Below are positions 33,016 to 43,340 of a DNA stretch of 64,000 nucleotides, piece by piece (position 1 is the first letter of the stretch; each line of letters opens with the position of its first letter). A program made the translations under genes and the position numbers. This DNA is from Aquarana catesbeiana (Eukaryota; Chordata; Amphibia; Anura; Ranidae): contig NC_133325.1 of NCBI RefSeq assembly GCF_042186555.1, positions 94,091,464 to 94,155,463 on the forward strand, in the 5' to 3' direction. The notes under the pieces were generated by a model. That model was not told where the DNA came from and ran no database searches. It saw only the letters and a list, made by a program, of their open reading frames with translations.

Positions 33016-33865
33016 GCCCCACCCCAACTTATAATTCAGTAACGCAATTATTTTTTTTGCCTGCTGATAATTTTTTCTGCACACACAGAACTACACTGCT
33101 TGAATCTTCATCACTGGGGAAAAAAAGACTAAAATCTAGTATAACATCAAAATGCTAGCATGATTTCACTGCATTACTTATATTTTATTTTAAGTGAAAC
33201 TATTTTAAAGCCTATTTTATTCTATAGAAGCAGGAACAAGTTGGGCAGTCCATTATATTTACGACTAGTATCGGGTGGCACAAATAAATCTGTTGATCCC
33301 TACCTAATTCTTCCAAAGTTTTTGGTGTTACTTTTCAGCTATTCAATGTCAGCCTACCACTTTATGACAAAAGTATATAACATAAGATGCATATGTTAAA
33401 TTATATAAGGTATAAAATTGCCAAAGGGAGAATCATTAGACTGCATTAAGTTGTACTAAAGTGTTATTTCAAGTTTGTACTCTGGTCTACAAGTCTAGAG
33501 CAGCTCATATCTACAGCTCATAGTCTGCCCTCTATCTATCCATTAGAATGCATGTGCTTCCACTCTGGAGGCTCTCAAAAAATTAACAAGATTTAGGACT
33601 GCAGAAATATCAGGGTGCCTTGGAGCGGCTCTGCAGCTTACGCATGTATTTGCAAATGTGTGCTAACTAAACCCCTGTTTTTAATGCAAACTGTTAGACA
33701 GGAAAATGTGGTTGGTAGCAGACCGGTTGGCGACTTTAGCTGGGAATTTCTTTGGTTTTGTTTTGTCACAGTACATTAGCTGGAACAGTAAGTTGAAATA
33801 GCACATTTGACACCCAGGGCTGCCCTACATAACAAAATTATTTCCAGTAAATATAATAAATGAAT
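33016..33865. other. No gene identified
   Basis: Nothing recognisable; 79 to 115-codon frames lack domains. Confidence 0.5.
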
Positions 33866-35195
33866 GAATACAAATTATTATTATACAGGTTTCATATAGC
33901 GCCAACAGTTTGCGCAGTGCTTAACAAAATGAAGGCAGACATTACGGTTACATAACAATTTGGTGCAAGAGGAATCAGAGAGCCCTGCTCATTAGTGCTT
34001 ACAATCTAAAAAGGCAGAGTCAATTGATACAAAAGGTAATAGCTGTGGGGGATGAGTTGACAGAGGAAGTAAAACAGTGTATTAGTTATAGGCAGTGTAG
34101 GCTTCTTTAAAGAGAAGGGTTTTTAGGGATCGTCTAAAGATGGATAGATTAGGGGACAGTCGGACAGATTGGGGTAGGGAGTTCCAAAGGTTGGGAGAAG
34201 CTCTGGAGAAATCCTGGAGGCGAGCATGGAAGGAAGTGACAAGGGAGCTAGAGAGCAGGAGGTCTTGGGAGGACCGAACACAGAGTGGTTTGGTTGGTAT
34301 TTTGGCACTAGGTTAGTGATGTAGCTGGGGGCAGAGTTATGGATGGTTTTGTAAATTATTGTTAGTACTTTAAAATTTTATTCGTTGGGTGAGAGGAAGC
34401 CAGTGGGGGGAATGGCAGAGAGGGGAGGAGGACACTGAATGGTTGGTAAGGTGGGTGAGTCTTGCAGTGGCATTCATTATGGACTGAAGGGGGGATATTC
34501 TATGTAAAGGTAATCCAATGAGGAGGGAGTTGCAGTAGTCGAGGCGAGAGATAACCAGGGAGTGACTTAGAAGCTTGGTGGTGTCAGTTAAAAAGGGGCG
34601 TATTCTGGAAAGGTTGTGGAGGCTAAGGTGGCAGGATTTGGACAGGGATTGGATGTGGGCCTGAAAGGACAGTTCAGAGTCTAAGGTTACACCTAGCACC
34701 CTGGCATGTGGGGACGGACTGATAGATGTGCCATTGATCTTGACAGAGAAGTCGGGGAAGGGGCATGTGGGGGAGGAAATATTAAGAGCTCGGTTTCAGA
34801 TTCAGTTTGAGGAAGTGGTGTGACATCCAGGCTAATATGTTTGTTAGTAAATCACTGATGCTTGAGGAGACTGATGGGGTGAGCTGAGGGGCAGAGAGAT
34901 AGATTTTGGTGTCATCAGCATATAAATGATAGTGGAAGCCATGGGAGGCTATCAGCTGACCCAGGGACGACGTGTAGATCGAGAATAGTAGAGGCCCAAG
35001 GACAGAACCTTGGGGGACCCCAACGGTAAGAGGAGTTGGAGAGGAGGAAGTGGATTTGTAAGTGACACTGAAGGTGAAGTGAGATAGGTAAGATTCGAAC
35101 CAACAGAGAGTGCAGCCATGGAGACCAAGCACATTTAGTTTTTTGAGGAGGAGGGGGTGGTCAACTGTATCAAAGGTAGCTGAAAGGTCCAAGAG

Positions 35196-36504
35196 TTAAG
35201 CCTTGTACACATTATCGGATTTTCCACAGACAAAACCTCTGACTTTTGTCCGAAGGCGTGTGCCTGGATTTTGTCTTGCATACAAATGGCAAGAAATTGT
35301 CGGTCAACAAACACGAATGTAGTGACGTACTACGTGGTTTTTCAACTCTTTAGCGTCACCCTTTGGGCTCCTTCTGCTAATTGTATGTTAATAGAAGTTT
35401 GTTAAGTGTTGATTAGTGCTTTTCAGTTCGTTTCTGAACGGCTGTTCGTCAACCAGACATGTTGCGGAATCGGATGAGATAACGTTGGCCTTGGAGTTTT
35501 TGCTCTGACCCAAGTCCAGTAACAGGAGGAGGAGGATTTCTTGAACCAAAAATTGGTTGCTTTATTAATGGTGACCAATTATGTCATATGCCTTTGCTGC
35601 GGGAGCTCCAGGAGAATAATCCGGATGATTTTCGGAATTATCTCCGGATGACGGACCCCTGCTTTCACCAACTCTTGACCCCCTATATTAAGAAGCAGGA
35701 CACATGCATGAGGCTTTTATTTTATTTTTTGGTTGAATAATAATGATTTGATTTGTTATTTTTTCTATATTTTTGGATGCATAGAATGCACTTTTTGGTT
35801 AAGTTCTATTGGCAGATAGCATGTCTAATTTTATTTGTTTTCTTTTTTTAATGCACAATAAAAAAAGTGTGGAGAATAATACTTGGCTATGTGTTTTACT
35901 TCAAATGACAGTTTGGGAGTAGGCAGTTACATTTAAAAAAATACAATGTAAAATTAACAAGGGACACCAACATAGTTGTATCTTTGATATAAAAAACTAC
36001 GGGATAATGGTGTTGTGGTAACTTGCCCCAAAAAAATAAAAGCATAATAATATTATTCTTGATATCACTAGAAAAAAAAGCCTTTGAAAATTAGTTTGCA
36101 ATAACTCCATCAGTATCACCAGTAAAGCAGCTTCATTATTATCCCATTAAAGAAGAAGAGAATTGTGCACTGCATTTTGAGATTTAATAATTTGCCGTGT
36201 CACGAATGTTAATTCTCCATTACGAACGCTAGTTTACAAGACCGACCGCTTCTGGCTTGTCCTTGCCTCCGAGCATGCGTGTTTGTACTTTGGACTTTTA
36301 TCCAACGGGCTTGTGTACACACGCTCAGAAAATCCGACAACAGACATTTGTCCGCGGAAAATTTTAAAGCCTGCCATCCAACATTTGTCCACGGAAAATC
36401 CGACAACAATTGTACGATGGAGCGTACAAGCGGTCGTATTTTCCGCCAACAGCCTGTCATCACACATTTCTCGTCAGAAAATACGATCGTGTGTACGCGG
36501 CTTA
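35196..36504 (+). mobile_element. PIF/Harbinger-type element inserted in L2
   Basis: Termini are TTAAGCCTTGTACACA and TGTGTACGCGGCTTAA. The L2 flanks are CCAAGAG and GAGTACAG, so removal of the element and one GAG leaves continuous L2 coding sequence, a 3-bp duplication consistent with Harbinger. The interior is mostly non-coding with one short transposase remnant and outer arms rich in TCCGAC motifs. Confidence 0.75.
35588..35713 (+). pseudogene. Harbinger transposase N-terminal remnant
   Basis: A 42-codon block with PLLRELQENNPDDFRNYLRM, then a Phe-His-Gln-Leu-Leu stretch and KKQDTCMR. This resembles the segment of HARBI1-like transposases that precedes the catalytic domain (an FxxFLRM block followed by a KQDTxMR block). 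The DDE catalytic part is deleted. Too short to be functional, but it ties the surrounding element to the PIF/Harbinger superfamily. Confidence 0.7.
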
Positions 36505-36960
36505 AGAGTACAGAATAATGACTGTTGGTTTTGGCTGTTAGTAAGTCATTTGTGAGTTTTAGGAGAGCAGTTTCTGTGGAGTGCTGTGGGCGAAATCCCG
36601 ACTGAAGGGGATCAAGAAGGTTATTCTCAATGAGGTGGTCGCTCAGTCGATTGTAGACTAAACGTTCAAGGAGTTTGGAGGCAAAAGTAGAGATGGTTCT
36701 TAGGTTGTTATGGTGGGGTCCATTGAGGCCTTTTTTGGTATGGGAGTGACTAGCGCATGGTTTAGAGGGTTGGGGAAGATGCCAGTAGAGAGAGAGAAGT
36801 TGAAGAAATGAGTTAAAGAGTGTAGGATAGAGCTAGATGGTGACAGTAGTATTTGAGAAGGAACAGGGTCCAGGGGGCAGGAGGTTAGGTTTACATTCGA
36901 AAAAAATTTAGTGACTACCTCTATAGTAACTGGACAGTGGAAGAAAAGAAACACAGATAG

Positions 36961-37428
36961 TGGAAATGGTAGTTTCCTTATACTGGTAGTCAGTGGAGAA
37001 ACACTTGCTTACATTGATGGTCAGTAGAAAACTGCCCCCTTACACTGGTAGCCAGTAAAGGGCCACTCTTACATTGAAATGCCTCTATGCATGGGTAGTA
37101 AGAGGAAAAAGGGCCCACTTAAACTGCTGCTCCGTAGGAGGTGGTTAGTGGGAAGAATACTCCTCACATTGGTGGTTAGTGGGAAGAATGCTCCTCACAT
37201 TGGTGGTTAGTAGGATAATACCCTTTTACAGATATCTAAAATTATATTTGGTTTCAGTGGTTACATATCTGAAACCCTCAAGGAACCCTCTAGAAACCTC
37301 TGAAGGAACCCTAGTGTGTACCAAACCCTGGTTGAGAAAGGCTGGTCTAGAGGGTCTGTGCTTTTCCAGGACAATCTGGGTGTTGTTGAGAGGGCCATCC
37401 ACTGTGCAAATTCCTGCTGAATCTGCTT
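36961..37428. repeat. Degenerate tandem and interspersed repeat
   Basis: CACATTGGTGGTTAGTGGGA is repeated at about 37157 and 37188, with looser relatives (TACACTGGTAGCCAGTA, TACATTGATGGTCAGTA) spaced over 36970-37230. It ends with GGTTGAGAAAGGCTGGTC at about 37332, a sequence inverted near 38370-38396. Related to 28075-28530. Confidence 0.6.
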
Positions 37429-37780
37429 AAAGGCTAAGTTCAACTTTGGTCAACTTTTTGTTTTCTAAATTCTAGCTCCTCTATGTACCAATATAGCATT
37501 AATTTACTTATTTTGCAAAAATAAAACAGCTTTCCATTAACTCTAAACAGGCTTACCTCACTCTCTTCATAACTGTTTAAACATACTGCTACTTCTGCCT
37601 TACTTCCTGGACAGACTTTAGGTCATGACACAGGAAGGAGTTGACCAGCTGATCTCATTAGCATCATCTACCCTCAGCTGGTCAACTCCTTCCTGTGTCA
37701 TGACCTAAAGTCTGTCCAGGAGGTAATCGAGCAGTGTTTAAACAGCTATGAAGAGCATTAGGTAAGCCTGTGTAGAAAAT
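37429..37780. mobile_element. MITE containing a 47-bp perfect palindrome
   Basis: TTAAAGGCTAAGTTCAAC opens the segment. Arms 37606-37652 and 37674-37720 are perfect inverted complements with a 21-base loop. Imperfect pairing continues outward over CAGGCTTACCT and CTTCATAACTGTTTAAACA to about 37549 and 37772. Confidence 0.9.
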
Positions 37781-37786
37781 AAAATA

Positions 37787-38056
37787 CAAATTGGGGGATA
37801 TTATAGCAAAAAGTCAAAAATATAGTTTTCTCAAAATTGTCGCTCTTTTTTTGTTTATAGCGCAAAAAATAAAAACCACAGAGGTGATCAAATACCACCA
37901 AAAGAAAGCTCTATTTGTGGGAAAAAAGGACGCAAATTTTGTTTGGGTACAGCGTCGAACGACCACGCAATTGTCAGTTAAAGCGACGCAGTGCCAAATT
38001 GTAAAAAGTGCTCTGGTCAGGAAGGGGGTAAAATCTTCCGGGGCTGAAGCGGTTAA
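37787..38056 (+). mobile_element. TTAA-family 3' fragment
   Basis: Matches the right quarter of the TTAA family: ATACCACCAAAAGAAAGC, GACGCAGTGCCAAATTG and CCGGGGCTGAAGCGG ending in TTAA 38053-38056. The left part is missing. Confidence 0.8.
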
Positions 38057-38300
38057 AGTGGAACTAAACCTATAATGTAAAGAAAAACTGCCGGGAGGCA
38101 GTTCTTTAATGCAGTAGAAACATGTTATGTCTCTTCTGCAATAGTACACACTTACCTGTCTGGTTAAAAGCACACTAAGAAGCGAATGTGCAAGAACCTG
38201 CAAGTAGTCGTGGGGAGATAGCAGTGGCTGGTGAGGGAGGAAAATGTCACATTGCTGGAAGGTGGAGGTTAGTATTTTGAAGAGTTCGATTCCACTTTAA
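38053..38300. mobile_element. Short TTAA-bounded MITE
   Basis: TTAAAGTGGAACTAAACC at the left (sharing TTAA 38053-38056 with the preceding fragment) and GAGTTCGATTCCACTTTAA at the right (TTAA 38297-38300). Inverted termini; no coding sequence. Confidence 0.75.
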
Positions 38301-39286
38301 GCCACTATGTTGCTTAGTACTGACCAAATGACCTCTCAACAACACCCAGATTGTCCTGGAAATGCACAGACCCTCAAGACCAGCCTTTCTCAACCAGGGC
38401 CTAAATGGTGCATGGTGCATATGTTCCTGTGAGGAAATATACTTGTATGTTTTTCATGAAGAAATAAAAAGGCGTTCCAAAAAAAACTAAAGTGAGCCTG
38501 TTGTTTTCCAGTATTCAACTGCACTGCTCTGTTTAACGTGAAACCCTCACAATATATACTGAGTGTGATGCTAATAGTTTGTTGGTTGAAGACAGTGTGG
38601 CCACACAGGCAGACATAGGAGCTAGAGGCTGGTGTGTGCTCACCATCCATTAAAAGGGATCAGCTGTTCTTAGGAATGTAACCTAGCAACCACAGATACT
38701 TTGGTAAATGGTGTGAGGGGGTATGGCCAACAGTCGTGGAGGCTTTTGGAGCCCCATATGCTATTGTAGTCAGGACCATTGGCTCTGGCCGCAGAAAGAG
38801 GGACTGGAGGTTGCAGCCATTCTGTGATGAAGAGAACAAAGTGGAGGACAAGGGCTTGTCAGTGTGAGCTCCTTTCAGAGCTGTGAGTGAGGAGTTAAGT
38901 GATTCAGCTACATTTAGGCCGTAATGATTTGAGGTGCCACTGCTGATTTGATCCCACGCATGAGCCAATTTTCATGCAGTGGATATTATGGGACTGAAAC
39001 ACAAAAGAGAACTGATAGATCATACATTCTCTACTCAGAGACAATACAGTAAAGTACTATTCCTTAGCTTTTTAATATTGGTCCTGGCAAAATCTCATAA
39101 ATAAAATAACACTGACAAGTTTGTGTTTTTGTGAAAAAAAACATACTGAAACATGATCTTATGAGGAGGAGTAGAATGTTGTACCCTGTTCGCCATTTAT
39201 TAATTAAGAAACTTTGGAATTTAGGTGATACCCTTAACTGCTAAAGCAAAGTGAACCTTCACTCCCCATTTCTACTTTACTTAACA
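38301..39286. other. No gene identified; inverted repeat partner
   Basis: 38332-38398 contains CTCTCAACAACACCCAGATT and GACCAGCCTTTCTCAACC, the inverse of about 37332-37402. The rest, including the 102-codon minus-strand frame at 38660-38968, shows no domain. Confidence 0.5.
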
Positions 39287-39811
39287 TTGGACTTGATTTA
39301 CTAATGACTGTGCACTTTGCAAGTGCAGTTGCTCCAGAGCTTAGTAAATGAGGGGAAGCTCTAATGACATCCATCTTCCAATCATGTGCAAGCAAAATGC
39401 AATTTGTTTTTATTTTCCTTGCATGTGATTGGGTATTCCCTGCAAAGTGAATCTTCACCTCATTTACTAAGCTCTGAAGCAAATGCCCTTGCAGAGCGCA
39501 ACTGCAAATTACACAGAGGGGTTGATTTACTAAAGGCCAACAGACTGTGCACCTTGGAAAGTGCAATTGCACTCTGCAAGTGCAGCTGCTCCAGAGCTTA
39601 GTAAATGGGGTTAAGCTTCACTTTGAAAAGAATACCCAATCACATGCAAGGAAAATTTAAAAAAAAACAGCATTTTTGCTTGCACATGATTGGTTAATGA
39701 AAGTCAGCAGAGCTTCTGCTCATTTACTAAGCTCTGGAGCAATCGATTTTGCAGTGTGCAACTGCACTTTCCAAAGTGCACAGTCTTTTTGCCTTTAGTA
39801 AATCAACCCCA
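39287..39811. mobile_element. Two adjacent palindromic MITEs (TTTACTAAAG arms)
   Basis: The first (about 39287-39515) and the second (about 39518-39811) each start with GATTTACTAA and end with TTAGTAAATC or its inverse. The arms carry GTGCACTT, CAGAGCTTAGTAAATG and CCAATCATGTGCAAGC-type motifs. Same family as 41263 and 55405, and related to 19675 and 21122. Confidence 0.8.
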
Positions 39812-40720
39812 TATAGACGGCAGAAAAGTGACAGCAGAAAAAGACCAAGTAGTCCATTGAGTCTGCCCATTTTTTTTTTTGTTTTTTTTGTTTTTTGTTT
39901 TGTTTTTTCATTGACTTTGTTGTCTAACTATAGATCTATGTTTATCCCCAGCATGTTTGAAGCCATTTACTGTTGACTGTCTCACTAAATCTGCTGGTAG
40001 TTTAATCCAAGCATAATTGGTTTTGAACTTCCCTCCAGTAGTTTGAGGTCATGTCCCGTGTTCTGGATTTTGGTTTCATATTGAAAAAACTGCCTTCCTG
40101 AACCTCATTCACCTCCTTGAGGTATTTAAAGGTTTCAATCATGTTTCCCCTTTCCCTTCTTTCCTTCAGACAGTACATATTAAGTTCCTGAAGTTGCTCT
40201 TGATGTTTTATCCCCCAAACCTTTCACCATTTTTGCTACCCGTTTCTGGACTCGTTCTATCTTATCAATATCTTTCTGTAAGTGAGGTCTCCAGAACTGG
40301 ACACAATATTCCAAATGAGGGCTCACTAAAGATTAATATAGGGGAATTAGGACCTCCTTCCTGCTGCTGGTTATCCCTCTAGTGACAAATAAAGATCTAT
40401 ATAAGGGAATCAGGGCCTCCTTCCTCCTGCTGGTGATCCTTCTAGTGATGCATCCTAGAATTCTATTTGCTTTTCCCACTGCCTGGTCACACTGTTTGCT
40501 CATTTTGCAATCATCTGAAATAAGTACCCCCAAATATTTTTCTTCTGTAGTGCTGGCCAACACTGTACCCCCAATGTTGTACTCTTCCAGGGGATTATTT
40601 TTCCCTAGGTGTATTATTTTATATTTAGAAACATTGAACTGCAGTCTCCAAATTATATTCCATGTTACAGACACCTCCAGGGATATTAACCCTATTACAT
40701 ACCTTTGTATAATCAGCAAT
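39812..40720 (-). mobile_element. CR1/Rex1-type LINE fragment
   Basis: The 3' end of a LINE on the minus strand. It includes a reverse-transcriptase C-terminal relic (40719 to about 40200) and a 3' region containing the complement of AAGACCAAGTAGTCC and of TTGAGGTCATGTCCC. T-runs lie near 39870-39905. The 5' part is missing. Confidence 0.75.
40060..40719 (-). pseudogene. CR1/Rex1-type reverse transcriptase C-terminal relic
   Basis: Readable minus-strand blocks are LQFNVSKYKIIHLGKNNP, then EEKYLGVLISDDCKMSKQCD and VGKANRILGCITRRI. These match the segment after the catalytic motif in CR1-like LINEs. Then come a duplicated stretch with IPLYRSL, and further down ERRERGNMIETFKYL-like sequence after frame changes. 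The catalytic motif itself is not present. It is a truncated remnant of one retrotransposon insertion. Confidence 0.75.
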
Positions 40721-41262
40721 CATTTGCCTTTAGTAACTCAACCCCTTTGTCCCCCCCACCCCACCCTTTCACACAATTGCACATATGAGTGCCTTTTTGG
40801 TAAACAGCAGGCACTTCTGCCTTTCTCTCCTAGGCTAGAATAACCTACAGCCTCCTGGAGAACTGAGTGATGATAACAGCCCCCTCTCATCTTTATTCCA
40901 GAGGCCCATGCTTGCCATAAACAATGTCAAATTTCAATTTGGCTGATAATAGAACAGTTTTCCACTTTGCAACAGACCATTTCAAATAAACTCTGACCCA
41001 GAGAAGATGGTGGCATTTCTGGATCATGTTCAGATATGGCTTCTTCTTTGCATGATAGAGCTTTAGCTTGCATTTTGGATGGCATAGCGAACTGTGTTCA
41101 CAGAGAGTCATTTTTGGAAGTATTCCTGAGCCAATGAGGTGTCCATCACCAAATCATGCCTGTTTTTAATGCAGGGCCTGAAGATCACTGGCATCCAATA
41201 TTTTGTTTCGACCTTGTCCCTTGCACACAGAGATTTCCCCAGATTCTTGATGATATTATGGG
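40721..41262. other. No gene identified
   Basis: A piece of the palindromic MITE end (TTTGCCTTTAGTAACTC, 40727) lies directly after the LINE. The rest shows nothing recognisable. Confidence 0.5.
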
Positions 41263-41375
41263 GCTGATTTACTAAAGGCAAAGAGACTATGCTCCAAAGC
41301 TTAAATAAATGAGCAGAAGCTCTGCTGACTTCCATCATCCAATTCTACGCAAGCAAAAAATGCTGCTTTTTATGT
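41263..41375. mobile_element. Palindromic MITE half
   Basis: GGCTGATTTACTAAAGGC, then TCTGCTGACTTCCATC and CGCAAGCAAAAAATGC. Only one arm remains, cut where the Tc1 element begins. Confidence 0.65.
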
Positions 41376-42954
41376 TATTATATCTTTTCATGTGACAACA
41401 CTGAAGAAATTACACTTTGCTACAAAGTAGTAAGTGTACAGCTTGTAAAGTAGTGAGTGTACAGCTTGTATAGCAGTATAAATTAGCTTTTCCCTCAAAA
41501 TAACTCAACACACAGGCGTTTATGTCTAAACCGCTGGCAAAAAAAGTGAGTACACTCCTAAGTGAAAATGTCCAAATTGGGTCCAAAGTGTCAATATTTT
41601 GTGTGGCTACCATTATTTTCCAGCACTGCCTCAACCCTCCTTGGCAAGAAGTTCACCAGAGCTTAACAGGTTGCCACTGGATTCCTCTTCCACTTCTCCA
41701 TGATGACATCACGGAGCTGGTGGATATTAGTGACTTTGTGATCCTCCACCTTCCGTTTGAGGATGCCCCACAGATGCTCAATAGGGTTTAGTTCTGGAGA
41801 CATGCTTGGCCAGTCCATCATCTTTACCCTTAGCTTCTTTTGTAAGGTAGTGGTCATCTTGGAGGTGTGTTTGGGGTCATTATCATGTTGGAATACTGCT
41901 CTGCGGCCTAGTCTCCGAAGGGAGGGGATCATGCTCTGCTTCAGTATGCCACAGTACCTGTTGGCACTCATGGTTCCCTCAATGAACTGTAGCTCCCCAG
42001 TGCCGGCAGCACTCATGCAGCCCCAGACCATGACACTCCCACCACCATGCTTGACTGTAGGCAAGACACACACTTTGTACTCCTCACCTGGTTGTTGCCA
42101 CACATGCTTGACACCATCTGAACCAAATAAGTATATCTTGTTCTCATCAGACCACAGGACATGGTTCCAGTAATCCATGTGGGCTTTCTTTTTGCATCAT
42201 CTTTAGAAGAGGCTTCCTTCTGGGATGACAGCCATGAAGACCAATTTGATGCAGTGTGCGATGTATGGTCTGAGCACTGACAGGCTGACCCCCCTCCACC
42301 CCTTCAGCCTCTGCAGCAATGTTGGCAACCTTCATACGTCTATTTCCCAAAGAAAACCTCTGGATATGATGCTGAGCACGTGCACTCAACTTCTTTGGTT
42401 GACCATGGCGAGGCCTATTCTGAGTGGAACCTGTCCTGTTAAACCGCTGTATGGTCTTGGCCACCGTGCTGAAGCTCTGTTTCAGGGTCTTGGCAATCTT
42501 CTTATAGCCTAGGCCATCTTTATGTAGAGCAACCATTCTTTTTTTGCAGATCCACAGATGACAGTTCTTTGCCATGAGGTGCCATGTTCAGCTTCCAGTG
42601 ACCAGTATGAGAGAGTGAGAGCGAGAACACCAAATTTAACACACCAGCTCCCCATTCACACCTGAGATCTTGTAACACTAACGGGTCACATGACACCAGG
42701 GAGGGAAAATGGCTAATTAGGACCAATTTGGACATTTTCACTTAGGGGTGTACTCACTTTTGTTGTCAGCGGTTTAGACATTAATGCCTGTGTGTTGAGA
42801 TATTTTGAGGAGACAGCAAATTTACACTGTCATACAAGCTGTACACTCACTACTTTACATTGTAGCAAAGTGTCTTTTCTTCAGTGTTGTCATATGAAAA
42901 GATATAATAAAATATTTACAAAAATGTGAGGGGTGTACTCACTTTTGTGAGATA

Positions 42955-42957
<3 letters not shown>
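41376..42957 (-). mobile_element. Tc1-like transposon 2, one end truncated
   Basis: The end at 42957 is complete: GTGAGATACTG followed by TA. The other end is missing its outermost bases; the TIR begins within TATTATATCTTTTCATGTGA at about 41378. The TIRs are about 200 bp with an internal repeat (AAGTGAGTACACTCC near 41543 and GGGTGTACTCACTTTTG at 42747 and 42930), an IR/DR arrangement. It encodes a lightly damaged transposase on the minus strand. Loss of one terminus should prevent mobilisation. Confidence 0.92.
41591..42585 (-). pseudogene. Tc1-like transposase pseudogene 2 (DD34E)
   Basis: Cut-and-paste transposase of about 340 residues in its family. The start ATG is at 42585-42583 (MAPHGKEL). 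A small insertion soon after changes frame, and the DNA-binding part continues in the next frame: GLGYKKIAKTLKQSFSTVAK and RPRHGQPKKLSARAQHHIQR. A deletion with frameshift lies near 42180-42195, just before MDYWNHVLWSDENKIYLFG. The catalytic triad is present: Asp in WSDENK, Asp in FQHDNDPKHT and Glu in NPIEHLWG, 34 residues between the last two. A stop at 41663-41665 precedes a still recognisable C-terminus ending HTKY at 41591. Three main lesions make this clearly less decayed than the copy at 444. Confidence 0.93.
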
Positions 42958-43016
<59 letters not shown>

Positions 43017-43020
43017 TGTA
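42957..43020. repeat. (TA)n microsatellite at Tc1 terminus
   Basis: About 28 TA units start directly at the Tc1 target-site TA. Confidence 0.95.
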
Positions 43021-43074
43021 TAAGTCTTTGCAATATGTTGAGGAACATTTTTCTGATATTGTTCAACAATTTTT

Positions 43075-43340
43075 AGACACAGCTATTTACAGATTGGTGA
43101 ATCTCTGCCCATCTTTACTGAGATACTCTGACTATCTAAGATGCTCATTTTATACCCTATTATGTTACTGAGCTGTTGCATATTAACCATATTAGTTGAA
43201 AAATGTTCTTCTAGCTCTTCTTTGGTAGTACCATTTACTTTGCCAGCTTTATGTTGCCTTGTCCTAACTATTTGGATATGTGTTGCTGCCATCAATCTCA
43301 CCGCGGCCATTGTATTTCGATGTCCCACAATGCTGACTGT
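43075..43340. mobile_element. Unclassified conserved repeat fragment
   Basis: ATCTCTGCCCATCTTTACT, CTATCTAAGATGCTC, GTTACTGAGCTGTTGC and TGTGTTGCTGCCATCAA occur in an order I associate with a repeat found in several fish and amphibian genomes. No domain is visible. The 87-codon frame at 43141-43404 is likely incidental. Confidence 0.4.

Larger units (their letters stand above)
34370..36954 (-). pseudogene. L2-type reverse transcriptase pseudogene
   Basis: Relic of the LINE protein that copies its RNA at a nicked target. Block 1 (36954-36700) contains SCPLDPVPSQIL and LVTPIPKKASMDP, the early reverse-transcriptase motifs. After the Harbinger insertion, block 2 (35192-34782) has DLSATFDTVDHPLL, GVPQGSVLGPLLF and YADDTKIYL, with the catalytic Asp pair intact. 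Block 3 (34699-34370) has LGVTLDSELSFQAHI, DYCNSLLIGLP and HWLPLTQRIKF. Frame changes separate blocks 2 and 3. No endonuclease domain is visible. The order and motifs fit L2 better than CR1. Confidence 0.88.
33866..36960 (-). mobile_element. L2-type LINE, 5' truncated, split by Harbinger
   Basis: On the minus strand the reverse transcriptase is readable in three blocks and is followed by a 3' tail ending in the GCGCTATATGAAACC / (ATA)n pattern near 33875-33900, typical of L2-type tails. The 5' end stops near 36960. An unrelated element occupies 35196-36504; coding similarity is continuous across it. Decayed and not mobile. Confidence 0.85.
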
